Shown here piece by piece: positions 10,162 through 20,499 of a stretch of 64,000 bases of DNA. Within the stretch, counting starts at the first letter, position 1; every line of letters begins with the position of its first letter. Below the pieces are notes generated by a model. That model did no database searches. It saw only the letters and a program-made list of their open reading frames with translations, and was not told the DNA's origin. Both the position numbers and the translations under genes were made by a program. The stretch comes from Panicum virgatum (lineage: Eukaryota > Streptophyta > Magnoliopsida > Poales > Poaceae). The DNA lies in NCBI RefSeq assembly GCF_016808335.1, contig NC_053149.1, forward strand, positions 33,570,087 to 33,634,086, in the 5' to 3' direction.

Positions 10162-12054
10162 CTACAAAGAGGAAGTAACCTTTTTAGGTACCCAAACTTT
10201 CTTGGGTCCTTGAACGTTAGTAACCACATTAGTGACCAAGACTTTTGGCACCCAAATGGCATTCCTTTTAGCACCATTTATAGGTATCCCAACAAATTTT
10301 GCACTAACATTGCCATTTGAATTTTTCATAAGCATGTAACTTGAATCAAAGGATATGACTTTCTTGTTGGTGCAATTCTTCTCAACATGTCCAACCTTCT
10401 TGCATTTTTCACAATATGGCTTGCCACTACTCTTCACAAAGGTAGTTTTGGTTTGCACAAAAGCCTTCTTCCCTTTCTTAGGAATATATCCAAACCCTTG
10501 CTTGTTCAAGGTGAACTTTTGGCTTGCCCAACAATGATTAAACTTTGCTCTACTATCATAGCATTTTCTCAAATCATTAGTCAAGCAAGTAACCTCTTTC
10601 TTTAACAAATCATTTTCCATAATGAGAGATTTATTGCAAGATGAGTTATCAATTTTAGTGCACAAAGAACTAGTAGAGCTAGAACCACAAGATTTATCAT
10701 CAATTAAATCACAACTAACACCAATGCTCAATGTTGCTTTTCTTTCATGACTAAGCAAGGTATTGTGAGCTTCCTCAAGCTTCTCATGAGTTTCTTTGAG
10801 ATTCTCATGAGAAGTCTTTAGCTCCTCATAGGAATCTTGAAGAGAAGTAAACTTCAACTTCAAGTCCCTCAATTTAGCCTTTTCCTTTGTCATGAATTCA
10901 TCGGCATCATTAAGCATTTCAACAAGATCATCATATGAAAGTTCATCAAGTTCATCATCTTGTTGTACCTTTGCACCACCTTTTGCCATAAGACAATGTG
11001 GTGTAGAGAAGAGTGATGGAGCCTCCTTGATGGCGATCCCGGCAACTCCCTTGGATGGCTTGTCATCATCATCATCATCATCGGAGCTTGCATCGGAATC
11101 CCATTCAACAAAATAAGCTTGGCCATTCTTTTTCTTCTTGATGAACTTCTTCTTCTTCTTTTCATCATTTTTCTTGTCCTTTTTCTTATTTGGACAATTG
11201 ACAATGATATGACCTACTTCACCACAATTGAAGCAAGTCTTGTCCACAAAAGGATTTTTTCTTGATGATTGACCTCTCTTGCCAAAGCTCTTCTTGCTCA
11301 TCATTCTATTGAATCTCTTGACAAAAAGAGCCATCTCCTCATCCGATTCTTCTTCTTGGCATCCACTTTCTTCTTCATTTTTGCTATCTTGAGCTTTGAA
11401 TGCCACACTTTTCTTTTTCATATCAATTTCTCCACCATGAGCTTCATCTTGAGATTTCTTGAACATGTCATGGGTGAGAATTTCTCCCAATATTTGTGTG
11501 GGAGTTGCGGTCTTCACATTTGACCTTACAAGTAAGGTCACAATTGTGTCATATCTTTCCGGAAGACATCTAAGAAACTTGTGGTTGAAATCCCCATCCG
11601 GTACCTCAAATCCAAGTCCCTTGAGATCATTTACAATGTCATTTAGCCGGTTGAACATCTCGGCTATGCTCTCATCCTTCTTCATGGTGAATTCACTAAA
11701 ATTTCCTTTAAGCAAGTATAGCTTGGCCTCCTTCACCGTTGATGTACCCTCATGAATTTCCATGAGCTTCTTCCATATGTCATTTGCATTTGTGAGGCTC
11801 TTGACTCTATTGAATTCATTTACATCAAGAGCACTAAAGAGCACATTAACCTCTTGATCATTTAGTGTCTCATTTTCCTCATCTAGGGGTGTCAAACTCT
11901 TTGGGTCCAAAATGACATATCCATCATTTACTACTCTCCATAGCTTTCTACTCATGGCTTTGAGATGAGCCGACATCCTAGTCTTCCAATAATCATAATT
12001 GTTCCCATCAAAGAACGGTGGCTTCCCAACATGAATCCCATGATCACTAGTCAT
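10162..12054 (-). CDS. gag: Copia Gag polyprotein
   Basis: 630 aa, starting at the ATG 46 nt downstream of the primer-binding site. The N-terminal Copia gag fold is marked by FFDGNNYDYWKTRM near residue 14. A CCHC zinc knuckle CFNCGEVGHIIVNC lies at about 274-287, followed by a Lys-rich segment and an acidic Asp run. A long coiled-coil-like stretch (about 375-460) and a second knuckle CEKCKKVGHVEKNC near 565 follow. Two knuckles and the coiled coil make it longer than ordinary Copia gags and fit Sireviruses. It forms the particle that packages the RNA. The frame closes with TAG at 10164-10162. The bases before that TAG (minus strand) form a pyrimidine tract ending TTTGTAG, which also reads as a 3' splice acceptor. 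Confidence 0.93.
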   Translation of the reverse strand: MTSDHGIHVGKPPFFDGNNYDYWKTRMSAHLKAMSRKLWRVVNDGYVILDPKSLTPLDEENETLNDQEVNVLFSALDVNEFNRVKSLTNANDIWKKLMEIHEGTSTVKEAKLYLLKGNFSEFTMKKDESIAEMFNRLNDIVNDLKGLGFEVPDGDFNHKFLRCLPERYDTIVTLLVRSNVKTATPTQILGEILTHDMFKKSQDEAHGGEIDMKKKSVAFKAQDSKNEEESGCQEEESDEEMALFVKRFNRMMSKKSFGKRGQSSRKNPFVDKTCFNCGEVGHIIVNCPNKKKDKKNDEKKKKKFIKKKKNGQAYFVEWDSDASSDDDDDDDKPSKGVAGIAIKEAPSLFSTPHCLMAKGGAKVQQDDELDELSYDDLVEMLNDADEFMTKEKAKLRDLKLKFTSLQDSYEELKTSHENLKETHEKLEEAHNTLLSHERKATLSIGVSCDLIDDKSCGSSSTSSLCTKIDNSSCNKSLIMENDLLKKEVTCLTNDLRKCYDSRAKFNHCWASQKFTLNKQGFGYIPKKGKKAFVQTKTTFVKSSGKPYCEKCKKVGHVEKNCTNKKVISFDSSYMLMKNSNGNVSAKFVGIPINGAKRNAIWVPKVLVTNVVTNVQGPKKVWVPKKVTSSL

Positions 12055-12099
12055 TGTTCTACTCCAAGATGGTTAAATCCTTAATTAATGGAGTACTTA

Positions 12100-12111
12100 G
12101 CTCTGGTACCA
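12100..12111 (-). promoter_or_regulatory. Primer-binding site (initiator Met tRNA)
   Basis: Two bases inside the 5' LTR the minus strand reads TGGTACCAGAGC, one mismatch from the complement of the 3' end of plant initiator tRNA-Met (TGGTATCAGAGC). Confidence 0.9.
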
Positions 12112-12113
12112 CT

Positions 12114-13774
12114 TGTAGGATCAAGAACACCGACTAGAGGGGGGGTGAATAGGCGGTTTAAAAACTAAAACCAATACCACTAGAGAAATTTAATTAGTAA
12201 CAAAGGAAAGCCCTATGTCAAGCTATTACTATCTCTAGATGGGTTTGCAACCTAGGGTGACAAGACACAATTCAAGCTCTAGTAAAGAAAATTGCTCAAA
12301 GTAAATGCAAGTATTAAAGAGGGCAAGAGTAGTAACCAAGCTTGACACAAGAAATTATCCCGTGGTGTCGATGACTTGCCGGTCACCCCTAATCCACGTT
12401 GAGGTGGATTCCAAGAATCAACCGCTCCTCTATCAAGAACCTCTTGATCTTGAGCCGGCTTGAATCAAGGAACCGCTCCACACCTCGATTCCACTAGAGT
12501 TGCTCTTCACCACTCCGGTGAGGTGAGCACAAGACCTCTCACAACCGAAATCGGGGCTCCTCAACAATCTCCTTGGAGGTGCTCCACGAAATCCACTTCT
12601 CCAAGCCGTCTAGGGAGCGGCAACTCCCAAGAGTAACAAGTTGATGACGCTTGCTTGAAGTATCCCTAATGCCACAAAGCTCAAACTCTTGATGCAATGC
12701 ACTAGGAAGCTCTCACACTCTCAAAAAATGCAATCTCTAAGCAAGTGTGTGTGAGAGAGGGATGCCTTAGCTCTAATATGTCAAGAATGCAATCCAAATG
12801 GCCAAGAGTTGCACCCAATGGCCGGGCATTGGGTATATATAGACATCCCTCCAAAAACTAGCCGTTACACTCTTTTCTGCGAAATCGCGGACCGTCCGCG
12901 GTTCAAAAACCGGACTGTCCGCCGTTATAAACCAGTGAGTCAGAGTGCATTTAATGCATGTCAGAACTAGCCGTTAACCCCTGGCGGACCGTCCGCGCCC
13001 TGGTGGCGGACCGTCCGCAGTTAAGAGTTCCAACCTACCAGAGACTAACATCGTCTCTGGAACATTTTGAGATTTAGCCTGCGGACCGTCCGCGCCTCAG
13101 TAGCGGACCGTCCGCAGTTAAACTTTTCAGCCCAAACCAGAGAAACAACCTCTCTGGTACAAATTTGAAATTAGCTGGCGGACCGTCCGCCCACCTGGTC
13201 CGGACTGTCCGCCAGACCACCAGAGCCTCTGCAAGCTCTCTGGAATGGTCGCGGACTGTCCGCCAATCTGGGCCGGACTGTCCGCCCCTCTGGGCCGGAC
13301 TGTCCGCCAGCCCACCAGAGCCTCTGCAAGCTCTCTGGAACGGGCGCGGACTGTCCGCCCCTCAGGCGCGGACTGTCCGCCGTTACTCAGTTAGCTCTCG
13401 AACTTAGTCTATTTCAAATCTTTTCAAAACGCCGTTAGCCCTCATGCATGCAACTAGACATTTTGAGCAAAATGGCACTAAAGACCCGTCAAGCATGAGT
13501 ACACAACCCCTCTTGATAGTACGGCTATCTATCCAACAAATCCGGTCACTTTTCAACCACTAAACGCCTTGTGACCGGTAAAATACAAAGGCCCTATTTT
13601 ATACCTTTGCCTTGAGCCCGAGCTTTGCTCATCATCTCCAAAATTCCATACGTACACAACCGAATCTCTTTCATCCTTGGATCAACCTATACTCATTATC
13701 TCAAATGAAATCGTTAATCCACAAACCGTTGTCATTAATTACCAAAACTCGAATTAGGGGCCTAGATGCTTTCA
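12114..13774 (-). repeat. 5' LTR of the Copia element
   Basis: 1661 bp, TGTAGGATC to GATGCTTTCA on the plus strand. It holds the U3 palindrome array at 12887-13380 and the TATA box at 12834-12841. It keeps the regular form of the hairpin (13088-13108) that is altered in the 3' LTR, so it is taken as the ancestral state. Confidence 0.95.
12834..13380 (-). promoter_or_regulatory. Core promoter of the Copia element: palindrome array plus TATA box
   Basis: Thirteen GCGGACYGTCCGC words (12887-13380) end 46 bp upstream of TATATATA (12841-12834) as read on the minus strand. This is the copy that would drive the genomic RNA. CG and CCG sites are abundant in the words, so they are also candidate targets of DNA methylation. 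Confidence 0.7.
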
Positions 13775-13779
13775 GCAGG
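13775..13779. repeat. Target site duplication of the Copia element (right)
   Basis: GCAGG, matching 1963-1967. Confidence 0.9.
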
Positions 13780-13904
13780 GGAGCGGCGGTGGACGGTGCG
13801 GCGGCGGATGGAGCAGCGGCGGGAGAGCACGAAAATTTTTGGCAGCCTTCTGGCGTCTTCTCGCGCGTGTCAGGGGTGTGTGAAAAATTTTCTAAGTCCT
13901 CTGA

Positions 13905-13912
13905 TATTTATA
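13905..13912 (-). promoter_or_regulatory. TATA box beside the TAGGGGCGG array
   Basis: TATAAATA on the minus strand, 15 bp from the first TAGGGGCGC/CCGCCCCTA pair at 13928. It would drive leftward transcription into the GC-rich leader now split by the Copia insertion and towards the hypothetical gene at 579-1401. Confidence 0.5.
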
Positions 13913-13927
13913 GGAGCTCGATTTGTA

Positions 13928-15540
13928 GGGGCGCACCCGCCCCTACAAATATATTTCTAGGGGCATCTGCGGCGACGTCCGCCCCTACAAATATATTTGT
14001 AGGGGAGGTCGACGGCCAAGCTCACCCCTAAAAATAGTTTTCGAAATTTGTTCCGGAAATTCTTTTAAATCAGAAAATATAGTAAACATTACCAAATAAT
14101 GCTGAAATTTTATCATACTCGTATTTTGATGTGTAACACACAACAAAATTAATAAACCAACATTGCACAGTATGTAATATGAAAATATGTTCAAACTTTA
14201 GCCTCTACTAAGTCACTACTCTCTCATACAATTTAAAAGCAACTTTGTCCTTTCCACACATTCAAGTAATAAAAAACATAAATTTGTACTTTCGATATTT
14301 TTTGCCAGAGGCACAGGTTGTTATACGCTAATGGTGAAAATTTCACATTTTTTATATGTCATTTGCTATTTTTTAGGATTAAATGATTTATCAGAAACAA
14401 TTGAGAAAATATTTGTAGGGGCGGTCGGGGGCATCACCCAACCCTACAAAGAGATATCTAGGGGCGGTCCGTGGCATCGCCCACCCCTACAAATCAATTT
14501 TTAGGGGCGGGTGATGCCCCAGGCCGCCCCTAAAAATAGTTTTCGAATTTATTCCCAAAATTCTTCTAAATCAGAAAATATAGTAAACATTATCAAAAAC
14601 AGCTGAAATTTTTACCATACGCGTGTTCTTATGTGTAAAACAAAGAAAAATTAATAAACTTGCATTGCACTATATGTAATAAGAAAATATGTTCAAACGT
14701 TAGTCTCTACTAAGTCACTACTCTCTCATACAATATAAGAGCAACTTTGTCCGTTCCACACATTCAAATAATAAAAAACCTGAATTGTACTTTCGGTATT
14801 TTTCACCAGAGGTACATGTTGTTATACACTAATGGTGAAAATTTCACGTTTTTTATATGTCGTTTGCTATTTTTTTAGTATTAAATGATTTTTCAGAAAC
14901 AATTGAGAAAATAATTGTAGGGCCGGGCGGGGGCGTCACCCGCCCCTACAAATAGATTTCTAGGGGCGGTCCGCGGCATTGCCCGCCCTAGAAATTAATT
15001 TATAGGGGCGGGTAATGCCCCAGGCCGCCCCTAAAAATAGTTTTCGAATTTATTCCGGAAATTCTTCTAAATCAGAAAATATAGTAAACATTATCAAAAA
15101 CTACTGAAATTTTTACCATACGCGTATTTTTATGTGTAAAACACAGCAAACTTAATATACCTGCATTGCACTATATGTAATAAGAAAATATGTTCAAACA
15201 TTAGTCTCTACTAAGTCACTACTCTCTCAAACAATATAAGAGCAACTTTGTCCTTTCCACACATTCAAATAATAAAAAACCTGAATTGTACTTTCGGTAT
15301 TTTTTACCAGAGGCACAGGTTGTTATACGCTAATGGTGGAAATTTCACGTTTTTTATATATTGTTTGCTATTTTATTAGTATTAAATGATTTTTTAGAAG
15401 CAATTGAGAAAATATTTGTACGGGCGGGCGGGGGCGTCACCCGCCCCTACAAAGAGATTTCTAGGTGCGGTCCGCCGCATTGCCCGCCCCTACAAATATA
15501 TTTCTAGGGGCGGTCCACCAAATTGCCCGCCCCTACAAAT
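13928..15540. repeat. Tandem repeat, three units of about 502 bp
   Basis: The landmark CCCCTAAAAATAGTTTTCGAA occurs at about 14025, 14527 and 15027, giving periods of 502 and 501 bp. Each unit joins an AT-rich 400-bp body to a short TAGGGGCGG/CCGCCCCTA hairpin cluster. The units differ by scattered substitutions. Confidence 0.85.
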
Positions 15541-15546
15541 TTGTTT

Positions 15547-15650
<104 letters not shown>

Positions 15651-17275
15651 CCCGACCCCCCCTCCCCCTGCCTCCAGTGCTGTCGCCCTCCATGCCCGCG
15701 ACCACTTCTACCCGTGCGCGCCCGACCCGCCGCGTCGTTCCTTCGCCCTCCACGACCGCCGCCCGCGCGCCTCCTCCCCCCGCCCTGCCGAACCCGCGCC
15801 TGATGCTCCGCCGCCCGTGGTCATCCTCCCCCGCCGCCCATCGTCACGCTCATCTAGCGCCCGCGATTCAGATCTTCAGCTCCGGATCTGAGCTAAGGTC
15901 AAATTTTTTATTTACTTTTAATTTTTTTATGTATAACATTGGCTAGTAAGTGAAATTATATATTTAATTTGAGAATAAGAAATGTAGTTAGTGCAATTAA
16001 ATTAACTAATTAGTTTGGCAATAAAAAAATTAGTTAGTGAAATTAGATATTTAGTTTGAGAATAGGAAATGTAGTTATTGAAATTAGTTAAGTAGTTTGA
16101 GAATAAGAAATGTAGTTATTGAAATTAGTTAATTAGTTTGACAATAATAAATGTAGTTAGTGAAATTAAGTAATTAGTGTGGGAATAGCAAATTTAGATA
16201 TTGAAATTAGCTAGGAAATTTGAGAATTGAATACATGTTATTTGTATGTATGAAATATGTATAATTTTTCTATGAAGGCATATGGCAAGTGGTGGCTTTG
16301 GTGGTGGTGTGCCGCATCAGGATTACCCTTTGCCGCTGGCTCGCCCTCCTGGCATCATTTTCAGCAGAGTCAACAGGGCTAGACCGAGGCCATGTTCTCA
16401 ACAGAACGTTACAGCTCCAAGCATAGTAAGACCCATCTTTTGAGTATGAGCTTTTTTAGCTTGATTAATAAGAATGGTTGATACTTATTAATGTTTGGTT
16501 GCCTCTAATGCAGCGGATCGATTATTTTAAATGGCTTACTGAAGTACTACAATGCCTAGGTGGTACATCTCTATAGGTGGAAACCACAGAACGCCTACAA
16601 TTCAAGAAAATAACAATCTCTTTCGAGATACCATTAAGACAAGATCCAGGTACAATGATGGCAATAGTGGCTAGTGGGAAGGAATCACCAGTTCAGATGA
16701 CTTATGAAAGAATTGCCATAAAAGCATGCCTTCTGGAACTTGAGAGCTATGGTTATCTGATTCCAGATTTGTCATGGTTTAAAATTAAAGCACTTCGATG
16801 GAATCAACATGATATTGAAAGTCTATGTGAGAGCCTTTCACGAGAAAATCTACATGACATAGTAAGTGAATTTTATTGATTTAAAGAATTATGATAGTTT
16901 CTACATAACATAGTATGTGGATTTTGTTAATCAAAATAATTTTGTAAAATTTATATTCCATCTCCATTGCAGGATATATTTGGTAACACCTTTGGGCGAT
17001 GAGTTTAGAAGAAATTTTATGTCAAGCTGTGGAGCAATTGGGTTATTACTCCACTGAGGAGGGACTGGTACATACAAGGGAAGGTCTCTACCAGGGTTCT
17101 TTTCAATTTCGAACCACGCCAGATGTTCACCATCTACGACAAAGCACTTCCTCGTACAAGTGAAGGACAGTGCACTTATCCGTGCATTGATTTTCATTGA
17201 CGATGCCCTGGGGTACAAGATTGGCGATGTTAACTATGTTGACTACCTCTTGCTTCGGAATAATATTCGTTAGAT
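15651..17275 (+). pseudogene. Decayed multi-exon gene inside the CACTA-like remnant
   Basis: Function unknown. A GC-rich block at 15651-15895 is followed by an AT-rich, internally repetitive stretch (15900-16280) that looks like an intron. Then comes an exon starting ATGGCAAGTGGTGG at 16285, a second at about 16513-16865 and a third at about 16975-17275. The second has an open frame of about 100 codons (MTYERIAIKACLLELESYG block). The third ends in a frame with FLVQVKDSALIRALIFID, DALGYKIGDV and a TAG. A stop in the expected frame near 17055 suggests decay. Exon borders are my reading of composition and splice-like sites. It could be transposon-coded or a captured fragment. Confidence 0.35.
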
Positions 17276-17279
17276 GATG

Positions 17280-17910
17280 TAATATAGGCATGCAATTCAA
17301 CTTTTGTTAACTCTTCTGTCTCTATTTGTAGTTTGTGAGTTGTGACTATGTATTGCACACTATTCGTGTAGATGTGAACTTATGTTAAATCTTCGGATAG
17401 TGAGCCATTACGTCTCCCAAAACCAATGGTTGGTTTTAATTTCTCGAACATGTTAAGGTCAGTGAACAACAGATTGCTACCTGGATCGGCTATTGGGCCA
17501 CCATACTTCTAGAATTTGTCGACGCAAAGAACTCCTGTGCCGCTGCCAGAAAGAGAGGCTACATACACAACCTGCCACTCGTGAATGGGTCACCTATACT
17601 TCCGATTTCTCCAAAGACAATATTTGATCCCTTCCCTCTTATCAAGAAGTTGTGGCCCTCATGGGATCCAAGATGGAAATTTAACTGCCTTCAGACTTGT
17701 ATGTGTAGTGCTATCTAGTGCTAAGTTGTTAGAGAGGTTGCGCCTAGTCCTAAATTGTGAAGATTCACCTCCTGTAAGAGTTCAAAAGTTTGTCTCTCCA
17801 CAGGCTTGGTATTCGCATGAACTATGACTAATCCACACCATCGAGATTTAAATCAAACGAGAGGCAAAGAGAGCTTCATTGGATCAGAAAAACAAAAAAA
17901 AAACTTAAAA
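17280..17910. other. No gene recognised
   Basis: Mixed-composition sequence between the decayed gene and the subterminal repeats of the CACTA-like end. Short open frames only (for example 17585-17827), no domain seen. Confidence 0.4.
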
Positions 17911-18240
17911 CAATTTATAGGGGCGGCCGGGGGGGGGTGAGCCGCCCCTAGAAACGGTGTTTCTAGGGGCGGCTCACCCCCCGGCCGCCCCTATAAATTG
18001 GTGCAGTTTTAGGGGCGGGCGGTAGGGTGAGCCGCCCCTAGAAACACCATTTGTAGGGGCAGCTCACACCCCCGGCCGCCCCTACAAATGTTGTTTCTAG
18101 GGGCGGATGAGTTGCTACAGTGTCTATGGCTATTTGTAGCAACGGGGCAAATTTAGGTCCGCCCCTAAAAAAAATCGGGGTGTTGATACAAATCATTTTT
18201 GTAGTAGTATAATCTTGTATGAATACACGTTGACGTTATA

Positions 18241-18465
18241 GGTGCAAACTAACCTCTTCGTGCAAACCGTGCAAACTTTAATCTGGGCCACCGGATCAAT
18301 ATCCAATAGGCATGAGGGGATTGGGTAATTTTACAATTAACCGCCCATCTCTAATCACACTTTTGCAAATCTTCCCTCCCACTCCCCCTACGCACCCGAT
18401 TAGATGTTGATCCGGTGGTCCAGATTGAAGTTTGCATGGTTTGCAGGAAGAGATTAGTTTGCACC
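18241..18465. mobile_element. MITE with long terminal inverted repeats
   Basis: A 225-bp foldback. The first 60 bases (GGTGCAAACTAACCTCTTC...) are mirrored by the last 60 with few mismatches. Flanks TGACGTTATA and TGATGTGTTC could be a decayed duplication of 9-10 bp, which would point to a Mutator-type parent; that is uncertain. Confidence 0.75.
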
Positions 18466-18524
18466 TGATGTGTTCCCTATTAAATAGTGCAATTCAGTAC
18501 TCGTCTGTTCTGAATTATAGTTAG

Positions 18525-18896
18525 CCCCCTCAACTATAAAATCTGATATTCTACATCCCGACTATCCAAAACCATCTAAATAACTCCTAGGTGGTTTTAG
18601 AGTTGTTTTTTCGCCAGATGACATTACACAAGGACAATGACATGATAATAGCAAGTTTAAAATCTACTTCACCCTCCAAACTATTAATTTTTGGGGTGCA
18701 AAAGAAGTTGAAGGGGTTATGTAGATGAAAATTAATAGTTTGGGGGTGAAGTAGATTTTAAACATACCATTGTCACATCATTGTCCATGTATAATGTCAT
18801 GTAGGTGAAAACCCACCTCTAAAACCAACTAGAGGGTTATTTAAATGGTTTTGGACAGTTCAAAGGTGTATAATATCCGGTTTTATAGTTGAAGGG
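18525..18896. mobile_element. Second foldback MITE
   Basis: About 370 bp. CCCTCAACTATAAAA at the left is mirrored by TTTTATAGTTGAAGGG at the right, and the pairing goes on inward through CCAAAACCATCTAAATAACTC versus its complement. The centre also folds (TAAAATCTACTTCACC versus GGTGAAGTAGATTTTA). Family not identified. Confidence 0.75.
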
Positions 18897-18899
18897 TTT

Positions 18900-19474
18900 G
18901 ATTAGACCAATCTCAATAAATCGGTGGGTGAATTAGACTTATTCCACAATATTATGAAGATATATTTTATGGTTGATTCAATAAAATCAATTTGATGTTG
19001 CAGATATTGATGTTTTGTCTAGAAACTTGACCTAAGTGGGAGGAGTTTGACTTACGATAAAATTAAAGTGACAAGTTTTTATTGTAAAGATACCAAGGGG
19101 AGCTAGTTTGAATCCCTTTAGTTGATAGCTCCGCCTCACTTAACCATTGATGGCTCATGATAGAGGTCTTAATGGTTTTTTTGTAAGGAACTCTATCTTC
19201 GAGAGGATCGGAAGGAGTAATGGTGCTGGTGGTCTCTTTAATAGGAATAGTTCGAGGTGTTTCCAAACTATTCAAAGAGATCCTCCTCGAAACTGAAGGA
19301 AAAATTTAAAGGTTGAATTTCTTATTCCTTCGATGTTTTGTGGTTCGGATGCGGGCTCAAGAGTCTAATCTTTAGATGTGGAAGGAAAATATTCGGATTC
19401 GGCTACTAAGACTTCCTCATGGTGTATCTAGGTTTCTACTAGGAGGGGTTTGGTTTCACGAACAAATAAGGAAG
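18900..19474. other. No gene recognised
   Basis: AT-rich intergenic or decayed retrotransposon DNA. Short minus-strand frames (19063-19275) are Thr/Ser-rich and may be part of the Gypsy remnant that lies just to the right. Confidence 0.35.
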
Positions 19475-19479
19475 TATTT

Positions 19480-19708
19480 TGTCACACCCCGTCCCCCAAA
19501 TTCGCACTGCCCGGCCCTTCCGAGGGGCATGCTCGCATACACATAGAACCTTGCTTACACTTTCATTATCACTTCGTGTAAAAGGGTCAACCCAAAGGTG
19601 CTATGGTTGGAGGACAAAGACTTATAAGTTGGCTGCACCCTTGCTCAACTAGCAAGGTGGTATTAAACATCCAAATTGGGCCACATCCAAATTGGGCCGG
19701 GTGTCACA
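19480..19708. mobile_element. Small (229-bp) solo LTR or TRIM
   Basis: Starts TGTCACACCC and ends GGGTGTCACA, so the termini form a short inverted repeat with TG...CA ends. It is flanked on both sides by TATTT (19475-19479, 19709-19713). The 5-bp duplication and TG/CA ends fit an LTR. Confidence 0.7.
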
Positions 19709-19876
19709 TATTTTCTAGATGCGATCTAGGATCTCTCTTCCTTCAACCATAGTTTTGTGTGTGAATAATCCTCTGGCGCTGACGTCGAGATGTATAGAAG
19801 ATTCCTTGCTAAGATCCAGACTAAAGTGTTGAAGCAACAAATGGTTGGGTATAAAAAATTCTTGGAACAGATTGGG

Positions 19877-20270
19877 TTAGCAAAGAGAACCTAGCCCTAC
19901 TACCCATAGATTCCTTCTCATTTGCTCAAAGTCTAAAACTTCCATCCGCATGGTAATGATATGGGATATTGGAAAGAATATGAGACATAATCTGTCTTTG
20001 AGGTCATCACGATCGCTATTAGTAATCCCTATGGTACATGTGTACCATTGCTTCATTGTCTCAGTGAGAGAGAAGGGGAACTTTCCCATTTTATAGTTTC
20101 TTGTGTCATGTCTGAAATCATCATGCCCGAACGCAATTACTCAAATTCATGTAGGAGATGGTATGGATTTTCATTGTCACCATCCGGAGAAGGATTGCTC
20201 CCGAACCATGGTTGTAAAACCAGGATGGTGTTCATATCTAGATGAAAGGATTAGTTTTGATGATTTTGGT
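19877..20270 (-). pseudogene. Gypsy gag remnant
   Basis: Minus-strand frames hold blocks of the grass Gypsy gag domain: YEHHPGFTTMVREQSFSG at about 20260-20180 and, in another frame, GKFPFSLTETMKQWYT and LIFFPISHIITMRMEVL at 20085-19930. Frameshifts and stops separate the blocks. No LTR pair or other domains were found around it. Confidence 0.65.
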
Positions 20271-20499
20271 AGCTCATAGAACTCGCCCTTTAAACCAAAG
20301 AGCTTTTGGATGGATAACTGCTCCATGATAGCACGGGTGGATAAGAGAAAGAAAGAAAATAAAAATATATGAGGATGAACTGGTTTCAAAGATAATACAC
20401 CTACGCTCCCTGGAAACACCGTCAGAAAGCTTGTTAGTATTTTTACAATCACAGATAAATCCGCAAGCGTACAAATACAATTGCAGCTTTCACTCAAGA

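Larger units (their letters stand above)
1968..13774 (-). mobile_element. Near-complete Sirevirus-type Copia LTR retrotransposon
   Basis: An 11.8-kb element with LTRs of 1663 and 1661 bp, matching 5-bp TSDs, an initiator-Met tRNA primer site, a polypurine tract, and gag, pol and a third ORF, all on the minus strand. The domain order protease, integrase, reverse transcriptase, RNase H makes it Copia. A long gag with two zinc knuckles, an initiator-Met primer site, a palindrome-rich LTR and an extra ORF after pol fit the Sirevirus lineage. By eye the LTRs differ only by one C/T change (near 3367) and single inserted bases at 2946 and 2960 of the left LTR, so the insertion is very young. Yet the copy carries an in-frame TAG between gag and pol and a premature TGA near the end of pol. 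Confidence 0.95.
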
